Shown one piece after another: positions 47,150 through 60,350 of a DNA stretch of 64,000 bases (position 1 is its first letter; each line of letters opens with the position of its first letter). The DNA comes from Lonicera japonica (taxonomy: Eukaryota; Streptophyta; Magnoliopsida; Dipsacales; Caprifoliaceae): contig CM038470.1 in assembly GCA_021464415.1 (NCBI GenBank), forward strand, positions 8,692,394 through 8,756,393, read 5' to 3'. The position numbers and the translations under genes were made by a program. Below the pieces are notes generated by a model, which was not told where the DNA came from, made no database searches, and saw only the letters and a program-made list of their open reading frames with translations.

Positions 47150-50100
47150 ATGTCGTTAAGCATCTTCAAAGAAACCCTCAAACCCTGCTCCAATTCATCA
47201 TCTTCATCTCAATCCTCCACTCCAATCTCTTCCAATTCATCAACTTCCCACCAATTTGATTTTGATCCACCATTAAACCCTAGAATTCCCCCAAAATCTT
47301 CAATCTCTCAGCAACTTCTACGCCTCCAAGATTCTGAATCTTTGCCCCGAACTCAATCACATGGTCAACTCAAACAAACCCCAGTAGTTGGTTTTGAAGG
47401 CGAACACGAGGATGAAGAAGAATATGAAGAAAAACAGTATGGGTTTGGGAGGCCAAAATTGGATGGTTTTCAGTTTGATCACACTGGACCTTATGAACCA
47501 CTAGTACTACTGTCTTCACCTGATGGGACTCCGTTAGTACAGGTGAATCTTAGGGTTTCCCATTTGTTACAATTGTTTCTTTATCTTGACGTTGAGTTAA
47601 ATTGTGCTTTAATCTGCATTAGTACCACTGTTTGTATCATTCTTAATTTTTTTTTCCTTTGAATTGATGGAGTAGTCTAGTAGACATTTTTTTTTGTTTC
47701 TCTGCAATCTGCATTATACAATGCGCCGTGCCTATAGCAAGCTTAGTTCGTTGACTAATTTTTTAGTGCATGTTACAAATTATTGTCTGCATATACGAAA
47801 GATTATATAATTGCATTATATCTCACCTTTTGTAGGAAGCAGATTCAAAAGAGAGTGTGGGAGTTAGCTGTCACTTTTGTCATTATCAAGAGAAGTTTTG
47901 GAGGAGATTCAGAACTATTCTTGTTATATTATGCAGATTGTTGAATAAGTCATGTTTTAGGCTATGAGTAATGATTCATATACCAACGTAAATGACTAAG
48001 TTAATAGACCAAGTGTGTCAGAACTAGACTATCCATCCCGAACTTAGCAGTTGATTAAAAGAATTAAAGGAAACTGAAAACAGAATTAGGTATAAGAAGG
48101 AGAGAATAAAAGAAAGGAAGAAGAAGAATAAGTAGATTGGGGAGGAAGAAAGATGAGAGAGAAAGAGAAATTTAATTCATTCTTCATTCATCAAATAACA
48201 ATATTGACTAACACAAATAAACCAAGGAGAGAGAAGAATCCCCAACGACCAATACATCTGGAACAATCACCTGCTAGTCAATCAGCAAATTACTCAAAAC
48301 TTAGAAAAAGACCAATCCCCGAAAACGACACTACCAAAAGCATAGGACGACACTGCAAAACAAAACTGAACACACTAAACAGTATCATTTGTCCCCCAAT
48401 TTCATACTTGGAACACTTCCCTGTGCCTGACAAAGTGATGTGCCAGAAAGTGTAGTTGTTATTGTGTGGGGTTTGCTTCCAACACTGACCACTCCATTAT
48501 TGAAGTTGTATGGCATGGAAGTTTTTTCACAATGTATGGCATGCAAGTTGTATGTGCATGGGAATTTGGAACACTTAATGAAGAAATCTGGTGGAAAATC
48601 TTACCATTGCAGGTCCCTGCCTCCATAAATATTAGGCTTCTGCAACATCAAAGAGAAGGAGTGAAGTTTTTGTATAAATTGTACAAGAACAACCATGGAG
48701 GTGTTCTTGGAGATGACATGTGAGTAGTTTTTCTCAATCTTTTAATGAATTGTTTTGCTGCCTTAATGCTTATAGTATTTCTTAATCAATTTTCTTAGCC
48801 ATCCTTAAGTGCCATCTTACATAAAAGTTTGGCCTTACTATTAGAATATTATAGATATATTTTCCCCAAGTTCAAAAAAACCAGATGCCTTGTGGTTTTC
48901 TAAATTTCCAAAACATTATCTGGAATTTTTTATTTTTTTTAAACATTTGTCAAAATCTTTTCTAATTGTTACCTTGGAGTAGGGGATTAGGGAAGACTAT
49001 TCAGACGATAGCCTTCCTTTCAGCTGTATATGGCAAGGATGGAGAATTTGGTGAAACAACATCTCTAAAGGGAACTCTGGTAGCGAAGAATAGCCCTGTA
49101 CTAATAATTTGCCCTAGTTCCGTTATTCACAACTGGGAGAATGAGTTCTCTAAGTGGTCAACATTCAATGTTTCTATTTACCATGGCTCAAACCGTGACT
49201 TCATCATTGAGAAATTACATGCACGAGAAGTTGAGGTACTTATAACCAGTTTCGACACATATAGAATTCAAAACAGCACTTTGTCAGTCTTTCAGTGGGA
49301 GATTGTGGTCGTTGATGAGGCACACCGGCTCAAGAACGAAAAATCAAAACTCTATGGTGCTTGCCTGGAAATCAAAACCCGAAAACGGTATGGTCTCACA
49401 GGGACCATAATGCAGAACAAGATTATGGAGCTATTCAATCTCTTTGACTGGGTGGCACCTGAGTGCTTGGGGAACCGTGAACATTTTCGGGAATTTTATG
49501 ATGAACCCCTCAAGCATGGTCAAAGGTCGACGGCTCCAGAACGGTTTGTGCGGGTTGCTGATGAACGAAAACAGCACTTGGTGGCAGTTCTACAGAAGTA
49601 TCTTTTAAGGAGGACAAAGGAGGAGACTATAGGGCATCTTATGATGGGGAAGGAAGATAATGTCGTTTTTTGTGCCATGAGCGAATTGCAAAAACGGGTT
49701 TATCAGAGGATTTTACAGATACCAGATATTCAATGCCTTATAAACAAGGACCTTCCTTGTAGTTGTGGGAGCCCTCTTAAGCAAGTTGAATGTTGCAAAA
49801 GAATTGTCCCAAATGGATTGATTTGGCCTTACCTTCATAGGGAGAATCCAGATGGTTGTGATTGGTGCCCTTATTGCCTTGTTTTCCCTTGCCTTCTCAA
49901 GCTCCAGCAGGTTAATGAACTTTTGACCGGCTCCTTATGAATTAATGTATTGTGCCCCTTTTGGTGTTAATGTATTGTATTATCCTAAGTACTTAAGCAA
50001 CTAAAGATTACTAAAATAGCCTCTGTGCCAAACACAAATATGAGTGATTGAACAAATGACATAAGGACTAAATTTGTGCGATTGATTAACTTTAGTGAGG

Positions 50101-53100
50101 TTGTAGTTCAAGGCTATGCCAAAGGAGTATTGAACAAAGTGGATTTGGAGGGCTTTTTGTGTAGAGGAGATGATGGAAGTTTAGATCATGGGCACAACCT
50201 AGCCTTTTGCCCCGTGAGATTTACACCAGACAAGTTTTAAGAGCTTTCATTTTACGCGTTTCATAGTACCAGGAGTTCAAGTTCTTTTCGAGGTGATAGG
50301 CCGAAAAGGCTAGCTAGTGTTGAAAAAGTTTAGAGGGAGATAATTTTATTGCTATGTCAAACAATAGATTACAACTGAAGTCATAGGCAAACCGGATGCT
50401 CCAAATATGGCAAGAATCCTTGATTGATTGCATCAAGTTGATTACTTCAATCAAGGAGATCTTACTCCTAGAACTTAACTGAAATAGTAAATAAGCTCAT
50501 GGTTATAATCAAGCCCCATAATCTCAATTTCTCAACAAGTCCGTATTTCTTAAAAATAGCCCGACAATGATGTTGGACCAAAATCTTTATGGTTTGATTT
50601 TGTTTTCTGCATTTCTTTGTGTTTACATTTCTAGGGTTATCTAACAGATAAGCAATCACCTGGAGCTCATAAAACCGAATCCAAGGGACGACTCAGATAA
50701 ACAGAATAAAGATGCAGCATTTGCCTCTGCTGTCTTTGGTAATGATATCGATTTGGTGGGGGGGAACACTCAGAATCAGAGTTTTATGGGACTGAGCGAT
50801 GTTGAACATTGTGGCAAAATGAGGGCTTTGGAAAAATTGATGTTATCTTGGATTTCACGAGGTGATAAGATTCTTCTCTTCAGTTACTCTGTCAGGTGAC
50901 AATGCCCACATTACAACTCTTTATGCCTTTGAGCACACTAACTGATAGTAGTTTTTCTGTTTGTGTAAAAATTTACTTGGTTTTATATTAATCATGCTAT
51001 TGTGAGTCCGGTCAACTGAGATTCAGGACGCAAGATGGCATACCTTTTTTTAGACAAAGTATTTTGGATCTACTCTCTGTCTCCCCATTTTCTTTGCTCC
51101 TGATGGTGTTACAACTCTCTGCAGGATGCTGGACATACTAGAAAAGTTTCTTATACGAAAAGGTTATTGCTTCTCAAGACTAGACGGGTCCACGCCAACT
51201 AGCTTACGACAGCCCCTTGTTGATGACTTCAATTCGAGTCCAAGCAAACAGGTGAATATAACATAATTTAAAGACTTGAGTTTGAAATTTGGATTCTATT
51301 ACCTAAGGGCCCGTTGATTCTGTTAGTTCTCTAATTTATAAGGCAATTTAGTCGTAATTGAAGGAATTGCGAATTTGTCAATTTCAATATAAAGTTATAA
51401 ATGCGTGTGGTGTGTTTTATGCTCTGGAACATTTATAGCATATTTGTGAATTTATATTATTAATTTTTTTAAGGATTAATTTGGATATGCAAAGTCTTCT
51501 CTTTGTTAAATCTACAACGAGCCACTAAATTGAGGGACAAACAAACAGAGGGTAATGGTATTTTAAAGCTCCAATTTCAGGTGTTCCTTATATCAACTAG
51601 AGCAGGTGGGCTTGGACTGAACCTTGTGAGTGCAAATCGCGTAGTAATATTTGATCCAAACTGGAACCCGGCCCAGGACTTGCAGGCCCAGGACAGGTCA
51701 TTCCGTTTTGGGCAGAAGCGGCATGTCGTAGTTTTCCGCCTTCTAGCTGCCGGTTCTCTCGAGGAGCTCGTTTACTCCCGCCAGGTGTATAAACAGCAGC
51801 TATCCAATATTGCTGTTTCTGGGAAAATGGAAAAAAGATATTTTGAAGGTGTCCAGGTAAACAAACTGATGTTTTGGTTCACCTAGGTGGCCCACCTCTT
51901 TGGCATTGTATTCAGATACTCCCTCTGTCCCGAATTAGGAGTCAAGTATTCCCTTTTGGTATGACCCAATTTAGGACTCCAGTTCCCTTTTTGAGACACA
52001 AGTCCTGTTCCGTACCACTGATTAGGTTGAAATTAGTGTATCCCTCCCAGCTATAATGGGATAGTATTCTGAACTCCCTCCGAAGTCCAGTATTTCTTTT
52101 TGCGATATCCCAAATTAGGAGTCCAGATTCCTTTTTGGGACATAACCGATGTACCAAATCTCAAAATAGCACACAAATTTCATTCCCAGCCATTGATTAG
52201 ATTGAAATTAGTGTATCCTTAAACAAGTGCTAAAGTCAAACTGGACTCTTAATTTAGTAAAAACTACAAAGGGAGAATATGGATTTCATTTTTCAGTACT
52301 TTTTGTTTCTTTTCAGGATTGCAAGGAGTTTCCAGGCGAGCTTTTTGGGATCTGTAATCTGTTTCGTGATCTATCCGACAAGCTTTTTACTAGTGAGATC
52401 ATTGAATTACACGAAAAACGAGGTCAGGAATATGAACAACATCGGAGTGCAAAACAGGATTTGAATAAGCTTGGGATGTACCTTGTTCCTTCAGAGGCGG
52501 TGAAAGAAGAGGTTTCATCAGCCTCTGAAACCAGCAAGTTAAACGATTTGGAGAGGAATACAAGAATTAAACCTGTACTTGAAGACTTGGGTGAGTTCAT
52601 TTTAGTCTTTCTTTTCTCTCTATTACAGAATATTTCTAGAAGCTGAAGGCGGCATCAGTTATGGTAATAAGAGTATCAGTCCTAGATTTAAAACCAAATG
52701 TTTTGTGGTTAAACAACATTGCCCAAATATATAGATATATATACCAGACACTGAACCACATGCATCACACCAATTTCTCAATGTAAGCACATCATCTAAT
52801 TAAATTGGAAAAAAGTAAGAAATAAAAAGTTGTTGCCTTAATGGGTTCAAACCAGGACACTTGCATGCTTTAAAAAAAAAAGGGGAAAAATAATTTGATG
52901 ATGGGCACAAAATTGGAAATGCAAAATTTGGTGTCATAACTGCTACCCTCATCTTGGCTTTTTAGAGCTATATATATATATATATTGGTTCATACATGAC
53001 TAAGGCCTTTGATCATCAGGCATTGTATATGCTCACCGTAATGAAGATATTGTCAACTACGGGCCTGCGACTCAAGAGAAGAAAGAACCGAGTGAGCCCC

Positions 53101-53336
53101 AGAATGATGGTCCCCCCACTACGGAGAGAAGGAAATCGGACGTTGTGTGTGGGAAAGAGAACGAGTCATCCTTGAAGATGAGAAAGAGGAGCCAATATAG
53201 CGTAATTGCAGAGTTCATGGGCATGGAAGAAGTTGAGTTTAGCAAGTGGTTACTTTCAGCATCTCCTGCAGAGAGGGAAAAGGTGCTTAGGGAATACAGG
53301 AGGAGTAAAAAGGATAAGCAGCCTCCTTATAGTTGA
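47150..53336 (+). CDS. SWI2: SWI2/ERCC6L2-type SNF2-family DNA-dependent ATPase, 889 aa, eight exons
   Basis: Exons: 47150-47542, 48613-48719, 48983-49910, 50648-50895, 51125-51251, 51581-51856, 52317-52590, 53020-53336. They total 2670 nt, all introns are GT-AG and all phases close. A Ser-rich, then acidic N-terminus is followed by the SNF2 ATPase: Walker A GDDMGLGKT (K171), DEAH at 278-281, LTGTIMQN, a Cys-rich insert (about 420-475), then the helicase C lobe with [11 protein letters not shown] (606-616) and [11 protein letters not shown] (636-646). The C-terminal [13 protein letters not shown] is a hallmark of the ERCC6L2/SWI2 group. Expected role: nuclear ATP-driven translocase in DNA repair or recombination. 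It converges with the URI gene 690 bases downstream. No truncation or lost motif seen. Confidence 0.93.
51895..52230. repeat. MITE-like direct repeats in SWI2 intron 6
   Basis: TACTCCCTCTGTCCCGAATT at about 51917 and a related CTCCCTCCG block at about 52075 start two direct copies. Both end in GATTAGATTGAAATTAGTGT-like sequence (about 52020 and 52195). The CTCCCTCYGTCCC terminus is a common plant MITE end, and a fragment of the same family is in a URI intron near 56088-56150. Confidence 0.55.
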
Positions 53337-53690
53337 AAAGTTTGCTCACCCTCACATGTTGTATAATATTGTGTATTAATTAATAGATTTTTGAAGTTAC
53401 AGAGATGTTGGTAAAATCTTTTTAGGTTTTTCTAGGGATCCCTTTTTTTCTCCTTTGTAATGATGTGATTGTAATAGATATGGGGGAATTTGATCATCAA
53501 TTGGTTATTCAATTCATTGTTAGCTGGATTATAGATGAAAAGGACCGACTGCCCGCAACCAATCAATGTTGGTTCTTATTACACAAACTTTACTTTTCTT
53601 TCATTATTGCCTTGGCACCACAAGATGAAAAGTACATTATTTTTCAGGTTAAATACAGCCAACAAGCACAATCTAATGAGATTTGGTAAC

Positions 53691-53729
<39 letters not shown>

Positions 53730-53887
53730 TTCCTGTTTTGCAATGACCCAAAAAAGAGGGGCACTGAGCTCAAAAATATCATCACAATATTCAATGGAAC
53801 AAAGGCACAACTGCACCAATTTAGATAACGCATGTCGGTATCTCATCTATAATATTTAGTCACAAAATGTGTTCCTCGAATGCAGTG

Positions 53888-53924
<37 letters not shown>

Positions 53925-54026
53925 CCATGAGGACTCAGAAACCACTGCAACTACGACGAACTACATGGATCTCTCTTAACTTTACAAAAATTTGAATAGC
54001 AGTGGTGCCTATATATCTATGTATAT
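53337..54026. other. Intergenic region between the convergent SWI2 and URI genes
   Basis: Contains both 3' ends. Microsatellites: TA at about 53696-53727 and CT at about 53890-53920. No additional gene is supported. Confidence 0.7.
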
Positions 54027-57000
54027 CTATCTTCTCTGCGTCTTGAATCTAGAAACGGGCTTTGAGGGAGGACCTGCCTTTTGTTCCTTTGGATTGCTTT
54101 CAATGCCATGAGTATGCTCTACAATCGAACCAGTAAAAGCCTGCACAAAAAATTAACAATGTTCAATTGCATCATATATTTACACGTGAAAAATGTTAAT
54201 AATTCAGTTCAAACCGTGGAGGCCTTGTGGGCCCACGTTGTATTTCAGAAAAAAGAAGGCTGTCAGACGAGTAGACAACCGCATTCTTAATAAAATGTAA
54301 TTTACTTCCAGCCCAACATGAAGAATTTTATTGCTGACATGGCATTTAGAAGGGAAAAAAAATTAATGGGAAAATATTATAGGCTTGAGTGGCATTTAGT
54401 CCCACCGTGGAAACAAGATCATAATACCTCATTATAAGCTGATGGTGCTGCCTGAACGACGTTCTTTGAATCATGAAGGCCCGCATTCTTCTCAGCAAAA
54501 CTGGATTCACTAAATGCTGGATTGTTCCCACGTGAAGAACTCGCTGAGTTTGGGCAGTGATAAAGAAACCGAATCAACAATGAACACAAGTGAATGTTAC
54601 TACCACACACTCAATCTCAACCACCATATTTTCTAAATCAAATTATTTGTGGTTTTGAAAGGAGTCAATATATATTCTCCAGAGCATCCCGATGATAGAT
54701 TTGTTAAGTATCAAGTAAACAGAAACCTTTTCAACTTGTGCCGTTAATACTCCCCCCGTTCCTAATTTTTTTTTGATAACCATGGGTATCGGAGCCCCAG
54801 CCCCAGCCCCACTAATCCCATGAAACCCTAGTTGCTCGACCGGGAGATGCCCCAGTGGCCCAAGAAAGATTTCATGCAGCACCTGAGACTGTGCGCCTAC
54901 CCACACAGTCTCAAGTTCACCCTTACCGCTGTGGCAAGAGTCTGTGTTTGACTTTCACAGCTTTTAAGAATGCACTAATTTCATCACAATCAATGGTATA
55001 GATCAAAACTTGTTTCCCTTTGTGAGTTTTGGTATGGTGATTATGTTCTGAAAAGGGAAGTGGACTCTTAATACGGTACAATGTAAAAAGTGATGCATAA
55101 ATTATAGACAACAAAACACATTACTAGAGACTAACCTTTGGATGTGGGATGCACCTTTGAACCTTCAAACTGCATCTTGGATATGAAAAAGTAAAAGTTA
55201 GACATAAGATATTAAAGAGAAATCTCCGGAAGTAATAAATGACCGATTGAGTGATACCTTTGGAGCAATCATGTTGTTGCTTATATTCAACTGTTCGGCG
55301 AAATCATCTTGAAAAGATACCTTTTTAGTAGTAGATAATTTATCCTTTGACTGCTTCAGTACACTACGTAACACATGAGCCTACATGATAAGTAATAGGA
55401 ACTTAGTCACCTTTTTATTTTTTTTGTGCGTGTATGTGCAGATTGATTTATCATTAGTTAACCTCAAAAACTCTAATCCAATCAGCCTAAAACTTACTTC
55501 TGAAGTTGTGACCTCGTGATCTAGATCAAGCTGACTTGTATGCTGACCTAAATCACCTTCTTTTTGCTCATCTATGTCATCTTCAGCTTCAAGTTCTTCT
55601 TTCTCAAGTTCATCGATCCTGGACATCATACGCGCATATTCATCATCTCCATCTGCAGTTTCATTGTTGTGTGCCCCGGTAAAACTAAGAGAATTGGATT
55701 TTTGCTTCCCTGAAATTTTCACAAATGTTAAACTTGGTAAGATCTCTCAACCACAGAAAATCTCGACCACGGTTTACGTGGAGAAATTCCGAAATCCTAA
55801 TAAATGCATAATACAGCTTATAAATACAAACTAGAGATATAAAATGACATAAGGTGGAAACATGCCTGGTATAGACACCTTTTCACTAGAAGTTTCCTCA
55901 ATGTAGTCTTCCCGTATCTCCACAAGACCCTCCTGTTTTAAAATGGCTAGAAAAAATCAACAAATTGAATATTCAAATATATTAGGAAGAACAACACATG
56001 ACAAGAAATTAATTTGTGGAATTAAATTTAGTAATACACTGAACAATTGCAATAACTTGCAAAAAGGGATCATCTTTTCCATTATACTCCCGTTGTCACT
56101 TACCTTTTTGGGACATGATCAATGTACCAAGTTTCAAAATAGAAAATAAGTTGTATCCACTACCAGGTCTTCCAGTCATCCTTTTACTATTTAATACTAA
56201 AAGTGAGATGAGCAAAATACACAAAAATAAGTTAATCAAAGAACATTTTTTTTGCTAAATTAGATCTGTAAACTATGGATGCAAAATAATGAGCACAAAT
56301 AACTAAGATTCACTGTCAACAAACATAACACTCGGACATTTTGACAATGAAAATAGTCATCGCAATCTAGTTTATCAAACTTCCAATTTGACCATGTGCC
56401 TGAAGTCCTGAAAAAACTTAAGAAGAACATCCCACATTGCAAATATAAAAATTCAGTAAAAATCAGCAAGATGACTCAACACTTTTAGTCCATCTCGTAA
56501 TTTTTGCTCATTTCTTTAGTGTCTTTTGGGGTCCCGGGGATGGCCTTATCCTCTATATGTATCTTTTTTTGGTTATTTATGGTATGACTCTAGTCCTCTA
56601 AGGAGACTAGTGATACTATAAAAAAAATGCATAACAATGTGTAGGTATCATGTGGAATGCTTGTACTTACCGCTGACTCAGCAGCTGTTGCATCGAAAAA
56701 CGAAGCCTCGGCCTTAAGATCCTGCATTACAGCCTTAAGGGATTCAATTTGTGACTCCAAAGCTTTCCCTCTTCTTTTTAAAATCTCAGTTGTTTGTTTG
56801 GATGTTCTGTCTGCATAGTAACCTTCTCCTAAGAGAACCTGCCAGTAAAATGTAATTTGTAAGGTCAATGATAATTGGGAATAGGGCTTTGTGTTTATTT
56901 CAAGACATTCTTTTATCAAAGACAAGAACACTTGTGGTACTTCTATAATGAAAAAATAATCATCAAATCTAACTGACGATTAGAAATCCTCAACAGGAAA

Positions 57001-60000
57001 AAGGTTAGCAAAATCAATTGCTTAACCATACAACAACAACAACAACAACAAGCCTTTATCCCACTAGGTGGGGTCGGCTACATGGATCAAACGACGCCAT
57101 AGTGGTCTGTCGTGAATCATATCTATAGTGAAACCATTCACCTCTAAATCCTTCTTAATAGTTTCACCTATAGTTTTTCTAGGTCTTCCTCTGCCTCTAA
57201 CAACCAGGCTTCCCTCCATATGATCAACTCTCCTTACCACGGCATCTACAGGTCTCCTCCATACATGCCCAAACCATCTAAGTCGAGATTCAACCATCTT
57301 TTCTGGAATAGGTGCCACCCCAACTCCCTCTCTGATGGTAACATTCCTGATCTTATCTTTCCTAGTCTTGCCACTCATCCATCTCAACATTCTCATCTCA
57401 GCTACACTTAGTTTATTCTCGTGTTGGCTTTTGACCGCCCAACACTCAGTCCCATACAACATCGCTGGTCTAACCGCGGTACGATAGAATTTTCCTTTTA
57501 ACTTGAGTGGTACCTTTTTATCACATAACACACCCGAAGCTTTCCTCCATTTCAACCATCCTGCTTGAATCCGGTGGTTTACATCTCCCTCTATCTCCCC
57601 ATCTTCTTGTATAATGGATCCAAGATACTTAAACCGAGTAACTTGTGGTATGACATTGTCCCCAACTTTTACCTCTAAGTTAGTAGTGCTCCGCCTTTTA
57701 CTGAACTTGCACTCCATATATTCTGTCTTACTTCTGCTTAAACGAAAGCCATGCGCTTCTAAATTTTGTCTCCAAGTTTCCACCTTCCCATAAACTCAAA
57801 AAATGGAAGCGTAACTTGTGTTACTAAATAAACTACTAACTTCATACATCAACTGACCCTTCATAGGAAAATTTCAAGGGCCAAGACAAAGGACTTTGAA
57901 TCAACACTTCAGTAGTTCAGTTCAGCCAATCAGAAAAACCAAAGAATTATGTCTTACACAATCAAAAAAATTTGCTAAATAAATAAATAAATCTGCTAAA
58001 TGAATAGGTAATGTGAAACATATGAAACGAGGCATGGATAAAAATTATGGACTTGCATGTCAAAGGATTGGGGAAAAAAAATGAAACACTGGCAAGCAAT
58101 GTATTTGGGATAAATTGAACGTGAATTCCGCATCTTCAGATCAACTATGAAAACTAAACCCGGGGTATTATAATAAAAGCCAAAAAATGATACACGCTTT
58201 TCAGAAGATAATTTTATACAAAAACTTGGGGACTGATTATGCGTGTAAAAGACAGCTTTATGCAAATCCAAGGATCTCGAAAGCAATCAGGTCAATTTCT
58301 CTTATTTCTCTCAACTTTACCCAAATTGCAAGTGTGCCTAGACATACACTATTCTTTTGATAGAAAATAGAAATACAAGGCAATCAGAGCATAATGTATA
58401 AAGTATATTTCATTGTATATTTGAAGGCAGATCTTTTGTACTCGGACATTTAATTTGACTTTTCAAGTCACTGGCAATGAAGCAATAGGGCTCTTAAGGT
58501 CAATAGTTAATTTGCACACTATCCAGGCCTTAATGTCAAACAATGTATTTTTAATAAAATTGTATGCCATGATGGACATGATCAACTAAAGGACTACTTT
58601 TGAGCTTGTCTGCTTACACATTCAACTAAAATAATTGGAATTAAATGTTTTAAAATACAATTTCATTCAAATCACATGCCACAAAAACTGAAACTGTCCA
58701 ATAATTTATGCATAAATTCATTTTATAATTGAAGCCGTTGTACAACATTCATTTATGTCTATGCATACATACATCGTGCAATAAGGAAACAGATTACCAG
58801 GAACTCATTCGTGTGAATCAAACGACCAGGGAAGAACGCAGCCTTCCCAAAGGGAACCTACAAAAAATGGCATAAGAATACCCTTAGATCCACAATGATA
58901 TAAAATACACAAGTGGAGTGTGGCATGTCCACCCAAAATATAAAAATACATTTTACTATGATATCTGAAGAATGGAGTGTGATTTTGTGAGCACAAAAAA
59001 CATATTTAAAACAGGAATAAATCAAAGAGACCCTTTTCGCTAAAAAGGTAGATCAACTATCCTGCGAGGGCTAAACGAGAGAGTTGACCAAAGGAAACAG
59101 GACTATTTCCTCACTAGAAAGGCAGAGCATTAATTGTCATTCCTAACCCCAAAGAATCAAATGGGCATTTTTCCTTATTACATACCCCCTGCTACTATTC
59201 CTGCTCACATTCTCAAATCAAGTTCCGCATATCGACCTGAACTACCTTCCCCTCATTTTCCACAAAAGTTTTTGCCATTTGTTCCTCACCTCCTCCTTCA
59301 TATCAGTATTCTCCCCATTGTGCCTTCATTACTTTCTGCTCTCCCACATTTCCCCTGGCCAAAAGACACGAAATCCTTTCAGACACATTTATTGCACCCC
59401 CCCCCCCCCAGAGTGATCACCTCCAGGAATCAATAGACTGACTCATTTTCCAGTGTAAATTCTTTTAAACATCAAAAAATCTCTCTTCTATGCATCTATT
59501 TTCACCCATACTCATACCATTGATTTCTAATAATTCAGAAGAAAGCAGCTTTTTTCCTCTCATTCACCGCCTGTAACAAAGTTCTACCAAGTACCAACAC
59601 ACAAAGCAGCAACAAAGCCAATGCTAATACCAAAATTAATATGACCACTAAAATCAAAACTGATGTCCACTTACTACCATTTTGAAAAATAAAAACAAGA
59701 ATATAAATTCCTAATATAAATGAACATAGAAAATAATAACTTACGCTCCAACTCCTAACCATACTGCCATACACACATATATATATACAAGAATGTGCGT
59801 ATTTATTAATCATATGCAGGCACAAACATATTATGCAGTTTCAAGGGACTTGCCATGATCTCATGGTGGAGTTCATCAGGAAGCTTCTGGACGAGATTGA
59901 TGAGGCCCGTATTGTCAGTGAAGAACTCTTGGAGCTGATCGAGCTCTTTACGGCGCTCGGTGATCGTGTCCTGCACACGCTTTGATGCTTTCTGGGCTTC

Positions 60001-60057
60001 CTCTGATGGGAAAATGGAGGACAACGGCGTCACTGATCCCTTCACTGGTTGTTCCAT
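54027..60057 (-). CDS. URI: URI-type prefoldin-like protein (RPB5-interacting), 367 aa, nine exons
   Basis: Exons on the minus strand: 60057-59854, 58857-58798, 56838-56671, 55932-55866, 55709-55498, 55380-55258, 55175-55136, 54543-54428, 54140-54027. They total 1104 nt with all phases closing. Residues about 20-140 form an alpha-type prefoldin coiled coil containing the signature VPFGKAAFFPG and GEGYYADRTSKQT. An acidic segment (DELEKEELEAEDD) and a disordered tail ending SRFKTQRR follow. Known homologues belong to a prefoldin-like/R2TP chaperone complex and bind RNA polymerase subunit RPB5. Introns 1 (ATG|GCAAGT) and 4 (CCAG|GCATGT) need GC donors. The start of exon 7 could be 55175 or 55169. 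A leader exon near 60985-61020 (TATA-like GCATAAATAA) with acceptor at about 60123 is likely. Intron 2 hosts an RTE LINE. Confidence 0.88.
57031..57785 (-). mobile_element. 5'-truncated RTE-clade LINE in a URI intron
   Basis: The minus-strand frame from 57783 to the stop at 57064 is uninterrupted for 239 codons and gives the C-terminal part of a LINE reverse transcriptase: FKYLGSIIQEDG, YGTECWAVKSQHENKL, MLRWMSGKTRKDKI, RLRWFGHVWRRP. The 3' end is a short tail after GTGGGATAAAGGC followed by (TTG)n at 57051-57031, typical of the RTE clade. Catalytic RT motifs and the endonuclease are missing through 5' truncation. The frame is intact, so insertion is fairly recent. No clear target duplication. 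Same strand as the host gene. Confidence 0.85.
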
Positions 60058-60264
60058 ACTTGGGATTGTTTTGACTCAACAGACAGTTAACTAGTATACC
60101 ACTAAACGGTGATTGCAATTCCTGCAATTATGCAAACAATGTGTGAACACAAACTGGTATAGAAGCTATTCAACAACAAAAGAATATTACCAACAAAATT
60201 GAGGATAAGCAAAATATTGTAATAGTAAACATCAATAAAATCATACCATATGGAGCACGAACAC

Positions 60265-60350
60265 TCTCTTGGAGGCTACGTGTCAGGCCTGACACGTGTC
60301 GGACACGTGGACACACTCCGACATGTGGCCGACACGCGTGTCGCAGTGTC
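60265..60350. repeat. Palindromic ACACGTGTCGG-type repeat
   Basis: A cluster of GACACGTGTCGGACACGTG-like words, including overlapping CACGTG cores, lies within the presumed 5'UTR intron of the URI gene. CACGTG is also the G-box core, so chance regulatory activity is possible. It looks like the end of a decayed repeat. Confidence 0.5.

Noticed and set aside
48153..48723. Extra coding sequence in SWI2 intron 1
   Set aside because: The ORFs there are out of frame with the exon-2 junction; exon 1 (LVQ) joins exon 2 (VPAS) directly in phase and matches the family.
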